Source: an uncultured bacterium
Lineage (GTDB): Bacteria > Verrucomicrobiota > Lentisphaeria > Victivallales > UBA1829
Length of the DNA: 14,184 nucleotides
NCBI GenBank assembly: GCA_900549045.1
Contig: URNE01000018.1
Location: forward strand, 1 to 14,184
Direction: 5' to 3'
Part shown: positions 8,026 through 14,184 of the stretch, piece after piece
Numbering within the stretch: position 1 is the stretch's first letter
Layout: the number at the start of each line of letters is the position of its first letter
Translations under genes and position numbers: made by a program
Notes under the pieces: model-generated
Told to the model about the DNA's origin: nothing
The model's database searches: none
What the model saw: the letters and a program-made list of their open reading frames with translations, nothing else

Positions 8026-8031
8026 CCGCAT

Positions 8032-8058
8032 CCGCCGCCGCACCGCAGGGGGCGGCGG
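8032..8058 (+). terminator. GC-rich hairpin just after the aldolase gene, no U-tract
   Basis: CCGCCGCC (8032-8039) pairs perfectly with GGCGGCGG (8051-8058) across an 11-nt loop; a register shifted by two bases is equally good. It begins six bases after the aldolase stop. The following bases are ATTCCCTTGC, not a run of T, so it is a poor intrinsic terminator. It may protect the 3' end of the operon mRNA or act together with the pyrimidine-rich stretch that follows. Confidence 0.45.
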
Positions 8059-8060
8059 CA

Positions 8061-8150
8061 TTCCCTTGCTCACTCCTTCTTCCGGTTATCTATTCATTCG
8101 GTCGTTTCATCCTTTCCGGCACTTTTTCTGAACTTTTTCTGCTTCATGAT
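8061..8150 (+). terminator. Pyrimidine-rich, G-poor stretch, candidate Rho-dependent termination region
   Basis: By hand count these 90 bases hold 42 T, 27 C, 11 G and 10 A, that is 77 % pyrimidine with C well above G. C-rich, G-poor, unstructured RNA is what Rho loading sites look like. The position, between the end of the catabolic operon and the first rRNA promoter, suits a Rho-dependent terminator. No consensus exists to confirm it, and the bias could instead reflect the A/T-rich upstream region of a strong promoter. Confidence 0.35.
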
Positions 8151-8178
8151 TTGCATTTCTGCATTTCTCTGCTATATT
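8151..8178 (+). promoter_or_regulatory. rRNA promoter P1 (sigma70-type)
   Basis: TTGCAT (8151-8156) and TATATT (8173-8178) are separated by 16 nt. TG at 8170-8171 gives an extended -10, TGCTATATTA, a 10-mer that recurs exactly in P2. Initiation is expected near 8185. Confidence 0.6.
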
Positions 8179-8220
8179 ACACACCATTCGCTCCGAGTAC
8201 GGGACGAGGTGCTGAGAATT

Positions 8221-8285
8221 AGGTTCAATAAAATCTGAAAAATCTTCAAATAAAGATTTGACAAAATTGAATTTGATGCTATATT
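8221..8285 (+). promoter_or_regulatory. rRNA promoter P2 with UP-like element
   Basis: A perfect -35 TTGACA (8258-8263) lies 16 nt from TATATT (8280-8285), with an extended -10 TG at 8277-8278. The preceding 37 bases (8221-8257) are 78 % A+T by hand count, with A-tracts, as expected of an UP element. After the -10 the sequence turns abruptly GC-rich (CTCGCGCCGC from 8290), a discriminator of the kind linked to stringent control of rRNA promoters. It is the strongest promoter in the window; initiation is expected near 8292. Confidence 0.8.
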
Positions 8286-8396
8286 AAACCTCGCGCCGCA
8301 AAACGGCGATGATCATTAAGCTCAAGATTGAAACAGGTGAGTCCGGAAACGCAAAATTCCGAATGAAAGAAAAATGAAAAATCTTTCGAATCCCGC

Positions 8397-8424
8397 TTGA
8401 AAAATCGGAAAGCTGTGATATGTT
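8397..8424 (+). promoter_or_regulatory. Possible third rRNA promoter P3
   Basis: TTGAAA (8397-8402) and TATGTT (8419-8424) are again 16 nt apart, with TG at 8416-8417 as an extended -10. A-rich sequence lies upstream (8366-8385). It matches consensus less well than P2 and could be chance in this AT-rich leader, but it repeats the spacing of P1 and P2. Initiation would be near 8431, still upstream of boxA. Confidence 0.35.
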
Positions 8425-8489
8425 AAGAACTCGTTGCTCCGCTCCGGAAGGAGATGAAGCGATTGAAATACAGCGGATTGCAAAATCCG

Positions 8490-8524
8490 GTGTTCCTTGA
8501 AAAATTGAATAGTGCGAATGGCCC
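8490..8524 (+). other. Left arm of the 16S processing stem
   Basis: Bases 8500-8518 are the exact reverse complement of 10275-10293, 19 bp without mismatch. Pairing continues outward (8490-8496 with 10296-10302, one G-U) after a small internal loop, and inward (8519-8524 with 10269-10274, two G-U), for about 32 bp in all. A helix that closes off the 16S in the precursor is the classical RNase III substrate. Confidence 0.88.
8491..8503 (+). promoter_or_regulatory. boxA-like antitermination element
   Basis: TGTTCCTTGAAAA resembles the boxA element of rRNA leaders (TGTTCTTTGAAAA-like in Gram-positives and mycobacteria), where NusB and NusE (S10) bind to prevent premature Rho termination. The following ATTGAATAGTG also resembles the sequence that trails boxA in other phyla. 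It lies within the left arm of the 16S processing stem. Confidence 0.65.
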
Positions 8525-8652
8525 GAGTCAAATTCAAACAGTGAAGCAAACACTGTTGAGTTTTGATAAGGAAAATTTGAATCGAACGTGAATTCAACTT
8601 TTTGAAAAAGTAAAAAAAGCACAGACAAACTTGTCTGCTACAAAATAATTTT

Positions 8653-10166
<1,514 letters not shown>

Positions 10167-10349
10167 CTAAGGAGAGAGACGCCGGCAGAAGTAACCAAAG
10201 ATCTGCAAGGGCGTCCAGGAGTAAGCTCCGGCGAGAGCGCCGGATGTGGAAGGAAGCAATTCCTTCAAGGGTCGTTCGCACTATTCAATTTTTGAGGAGC
10301 ACGAAGTGCTCATTTTGACAGAATGCCGGAAGTTTGAGAGATCGAAACT
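10167..10349 (+). other. 16S to tRNA-Ala spacer with hairpins
   Basis: The spacer holds CCGGCG/CGCCGG closed by an AGAG loop (10228-10243), GAAGGAA/TTCCTTC closed by a GCAA tetraloop (10249-10266), and GAGCAC/GTGCTC with a GAA loop (10297-10311). The last would compete with the outer part of the 16S processing stem, since 10296-10302 serves in both. No gene is visible. Confidence 0.75.
10269..10302 (+). other. Right arm of the 16S processing stem
   Basis: This pairs with 8490-8524; the core 10275-10293 is perfectly complementary to 8500-8518. It lies about 100 nt after the 16S 3' end and 48 nt before tRNA-Ala. Confidence 0.88.
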
Positions 10350-10426
10350 GGGGCTTTAGCTCAGTTGGCTAGAGCATCTGCTTTGCAAGCAGAATGTCAA
10401 GGGTTCGAGTCCCTTAAGCTCCACCA
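10350..10426 (+). tRNA. tRNA-Ala (UGC)
   Basis: A full cloverleaf of 77 nt including an encoded CCA. The acceptor stem GGGGCTT/AAGCTCC contains the G3-U70 wobble pair, the identity signal for alanyl-tRNA synthetase. The anticodon stem TCTGC/GCAGA closes the loop TTTGCAA, giving anticodon TGC. D-arm GCTCAG and T-arm GGGTTCGAGTCCC are standard. Confidence 0.98.
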
Positions 10427-10494
10427 ATATACTTTAAGTATGTTGGAACCGGAACGGGGTTTACCTGGAGGAAGCTGTGGGAAGCTCCACGACC

Positions 10495-10571
10495 GGGCGT
10501 ATAGCTCAGTTGGTTAGAGCGCGTCCCTGATAAGGACGAGGTCCTTGGTTCAAATCCAAGTACGCCCACCA
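10495..10571 (+). tRNA. tRNA-Ile (GAU)
   Basis: A full cloverleaf of 77 nt with encoded CCA. The acceptor stem is GGGCGTA/TACGCCC, and the anticodon stem CGTCC/GGACG closes CTGATAA, giving anticodon GAT. T-arm TTGGTTCAAATCCAA is normal. It lies 68 nt after tRNA-Ala; the gap includes a short palindrome ATACTTTAAGTAT. Confidence 0.98.
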
Positions 10572-10777
10572 TTTGAAGAAAAAAAGTACGCGCTGATTTG
10601 CAGGCGCGGTGATCATTGACAAGCAGAAGTAAGAATTGTAGGGAAAGAAACAACGGAAGTTGTTTCAGAGAAATTGAAGCCATACAGGCAGGCAAATACA
10701 ACTTTGTCAGAGCCGAATATGTTGAAACCAGAGAATTGAAAGATTCTCGCAGAGCATCAAGATTAGATAATTTTGGT
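10572..10777 (+). other. tRNA-Ile to 23S spacer: second boxA-like site and 23S processing arm
   Basis: TGATCATTGACAA (10610-10622) resembles the boxA that precedes 23S in many rRNA operons. GAAACAAC/GTTGTTTC closed by a GGAA tetraloop (10647-10666) is an 8-bp hairpin. GAGAAT/ATTCTC forms another (10731-10748). Bases 10672-10727 make the left arm of the 23S processing stem. No gene is visible. Confidence 0.7.
10672..10727 (+). other. Left arm of the 23S processing stem
   Basis: GGCAAATACAACTT (10691-10704) pairs with 13788-13801 over 14 bp with one G-U. GAATATGTTGAAA (10715-10727) pairs with 13766-13778 over 13 bp with two G-U. AATTGAAGC (10672-10680) pairs with GCTCAATT (13802-13809) with one bulged A. 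Internal loops separate the segments. Confidence 0.82.
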
Positions 10778-13695
<2,918 letters not shown>

Positions 13696-13843
13696 CTTTT
13701 TTCTTCCGGATTGAACGCCAGGTCGATCCACAAGAAAAAAGACAAGCTCGTCAACTCAAATAACATTTCAATATGTTCCAACTCAACAAGTTGTGTTTGC
13801 CGCTCAATTCCTCACCCTCAATCTTGCTTCTTCTTACATATTT
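13696..13843 (+). other. 23S to 5S spacer with hairpin and right processing arm
   Basis: CTTTTTTCTT (13696-13705) is perfectly complementary to AAGAAAAAAG (13732-13741), a 10-bp hairpin starting at the 23S 3' end. Bases 13766-13809 form the right arm of the 23S processing stem (pairing with 10672-10727). The rest (13810-13843) is pyrimidine-rich with no visible feature. Confidence 0.75.
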
Positions 13844-13844
13844 A

Positions 13845-13962
13845 TTCCCGGTGTCCACAGCAGGCTTGCAACTCACGTTCCCATCCCGAACACGATCGAT
13901 AAGGGGCCTCACGACGATGGTACTGCACAACAGAGTGCGGGAGAGTAGTTCGACGCCGGGAT
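13845..13962 (+). rRNA. rrf: 5S ribosomal RNA
   Basis: About 118 nt. The terminal helix TCCCGGTGTC (13846-13855) pairs with GACGCCGGGA (13952-13961) with one G-U. The core CGTTCCCATCCCGAACACG is the conserved 5S loop A/helix III block, and GTGCGGGAGAGTAG is the usual 3' arm. Exact ends are uncertain by one or two bases. Confidence 0.93.
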
Positions 13963-13968
13963 TTTTTT
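13952..13968 (+). terminator. Intrinsic terminator formed by the 5S terminal helix plus T7
   Basis: The 3' strand of the 5S terminal helix (10 bp, GC-rich) is followed at once by seven T (13962-13968). No separate hairpin precedes the T-tract, so the 5S closing stem would itself act as the terminator stem of the rRNA operon, possibly with read-through. Confidence 0.55.
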
Positions 13969-14087
13969 GTTTTAAAGGAGTGGTTACAAAGCTCCTTGAA
14001 AGTACGGATAGTACAATTTAAACGCTGGAAAATAGCGGGCGATGAAATGATGGAAGTTATTATTGGCTGGGAAAAATTGTCCGGGGC
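13969..14087 (+). other. AT-rich intergenic region after the rRNA operon
   Basis: No convincing gene. It holds AAGGAG/CTCCTT (13975-13980 with 13992-13997, 11-nt loop) and a weak CGCT/AGCG hairpin (14023-14037). Base composition is clearly more AT-rich than in the catabolic operon. Confidence 0.5.
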
Positions 14088-14115
14088 TTGCAAAAGAGCG
14101 TTGCCAACTTATATT
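14088..14115 (+). promoter_or_regulatory. Promoter for the gene leaving the window
   Basis: TTGCAA (14088-14093) and TATATT (14110-14115) are 16 nt apart, the same spacing and -10 as rRNA P1 and P2. TATTAT (14112-14117) with 18-nt spacing is an alternative. The start codon lies about 30 nt further on. Confidence 0.55.
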
Positions 14116-14145
14116 ATCTAAAATTGGGTTTGAAAGGAGCTTTTT

Positions 14146-14184
14146 ATGCAATTTAAAAAATTCTTGCTGGATGATTATCTTCAA
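14146..14184 (+). CDS. Start of an unidentified gene (3' truncated by the window)
   Basis: ATG at 14146 opens 13 codons, MQFKKFLLDDYLQ, that run off the window. AAAGGAG (14133-14139) lies six bases before the ATG, as in the other genes here, and a good promoter lies just upstream, so this is very likely a real gene start. Too little is visible to name a family. Confidence 0.7.
   Translation, partial: MQFKKFLLDDYLQ

Larger units (their letters stand above)
8292..8652 (+). other. 16S rRNA leader region with hairpins
   Basis: This 361-nt stretch holds no convincing gene and should be the transcribed leader of the rRNA operon. Its first bases fold into CGCCG/CGGCG (8294-8298 with 8304-8308). 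It then carries candidate P3, boxA and the left arm of the 16S processing stem. Two more hairpins follow: AACAGTG/CACTGTT (8537-8543 with 8551-8557), perhaps enclosed by TCAAATT/AATTTGA (8528-8534 with 8574-8580), and CAGACA/TGTCTG with an AACT loop (8622-8637), 15 nt before the mature 16S. Confidence 0.75.

Noticed and set aside
8022..8222. A 66-codon frame overlapping the aldolase stop
   Set aside because: It runs through the GC hairpin, the pyrimidine-rich stretch and promoter P1, has no Shine-Dalgarno sequence, and its hydrophobic look comes from the T/C-rich DNA.
10314..10345. TTGACA at 10315-10320 as an internal promoter before tRNA-Ala
   Set aside because: No acceptable -10 lies 15-19 nt downstream (the region reads TTTGAGAGATC), so it is probably chance or part of the spacer RNA fold.
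14047..14121. A 24-codon frame with two ATGs after the 5S gene
   Set aside because: No Shine-Dalgarno sequence, it covers the promoter at 14088-14115, and it ends before the clear start at 14146; no support for translation.

Overview
The window appears to be a chromosomal segment from a member of the PVC group, most likely Lentisphaerota (Victivallales-like). The call rests on the 16S rRNA. Its conserved V3-flank block reads ...GGGAGGCTGC followed by AGTCGAGAATTTTG, where most bacteria have ...GGCAGC. The block around position 9310 (GGTGTAGCGGTGGAATGCG) and the V4 flank also look PVC-like. This is recognition from memory, not a database match.

Region 1 (32-8025) is a tight seven-gene catabolic operon, all on the + strand, with gaps of 1-20 nt. 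In order it encodes a PfkB sugar kinase, an L-fucose/L-arabinose isomerase-like protein, an IolB-family (5-deoxy-glucuronate isomerase) protein, an FGGY (xylulokinase-type) kinase, a GlcD/AGPS-type FAD oxidase, a partner Fe-S protein with a reduced cysteine set, and a class II (IolJ/GatY/FbaA-type) aldolase. The set suggests two isomerase-kinase routes (FucI-like to FGGY, and IolB-like to PfkB) that may converge on one zinc aldolase, with a two-subunit flavin/Fe-S oxidase acting on a hydroxy acid or a cleavage product. No canonical partners (iolA/D/E/G, fucose or rhamnose genes), transporter or regulator are in view, and the operon probably continues to the left. The substrate cannot be read from the sequence.

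Region 2 (8026-8290) is a gene-free junction. It holds a GC-rich hairpin without a U-tract, a strongly pyrimidine-rich stretch that may serve Rho-dependent termination, and the first two of three tandem promoters.

Region 3 (about 8290-13968) is a complete ribosomal RNA operon: leader with boxA-like element, 16S, tRNA-Ala(UGC), tRNA-Ile(GAU), 23S, 5S. The tRNA order is Ala then Ile, the reverse of the common arrangement. Long complementary arms flank both the 16S and the 23S and should form the RNase III processing stems. The 5S terminal helix runs straight into a T7 tract and probably doubles as the operon terminator.

Region 4 (13969-14184) is AT-rich. It holds a promoter of the same architecture as the rRNA ones (16-nt spacer, TATATT) and the first 13 codons of a further gene that leaves the window.
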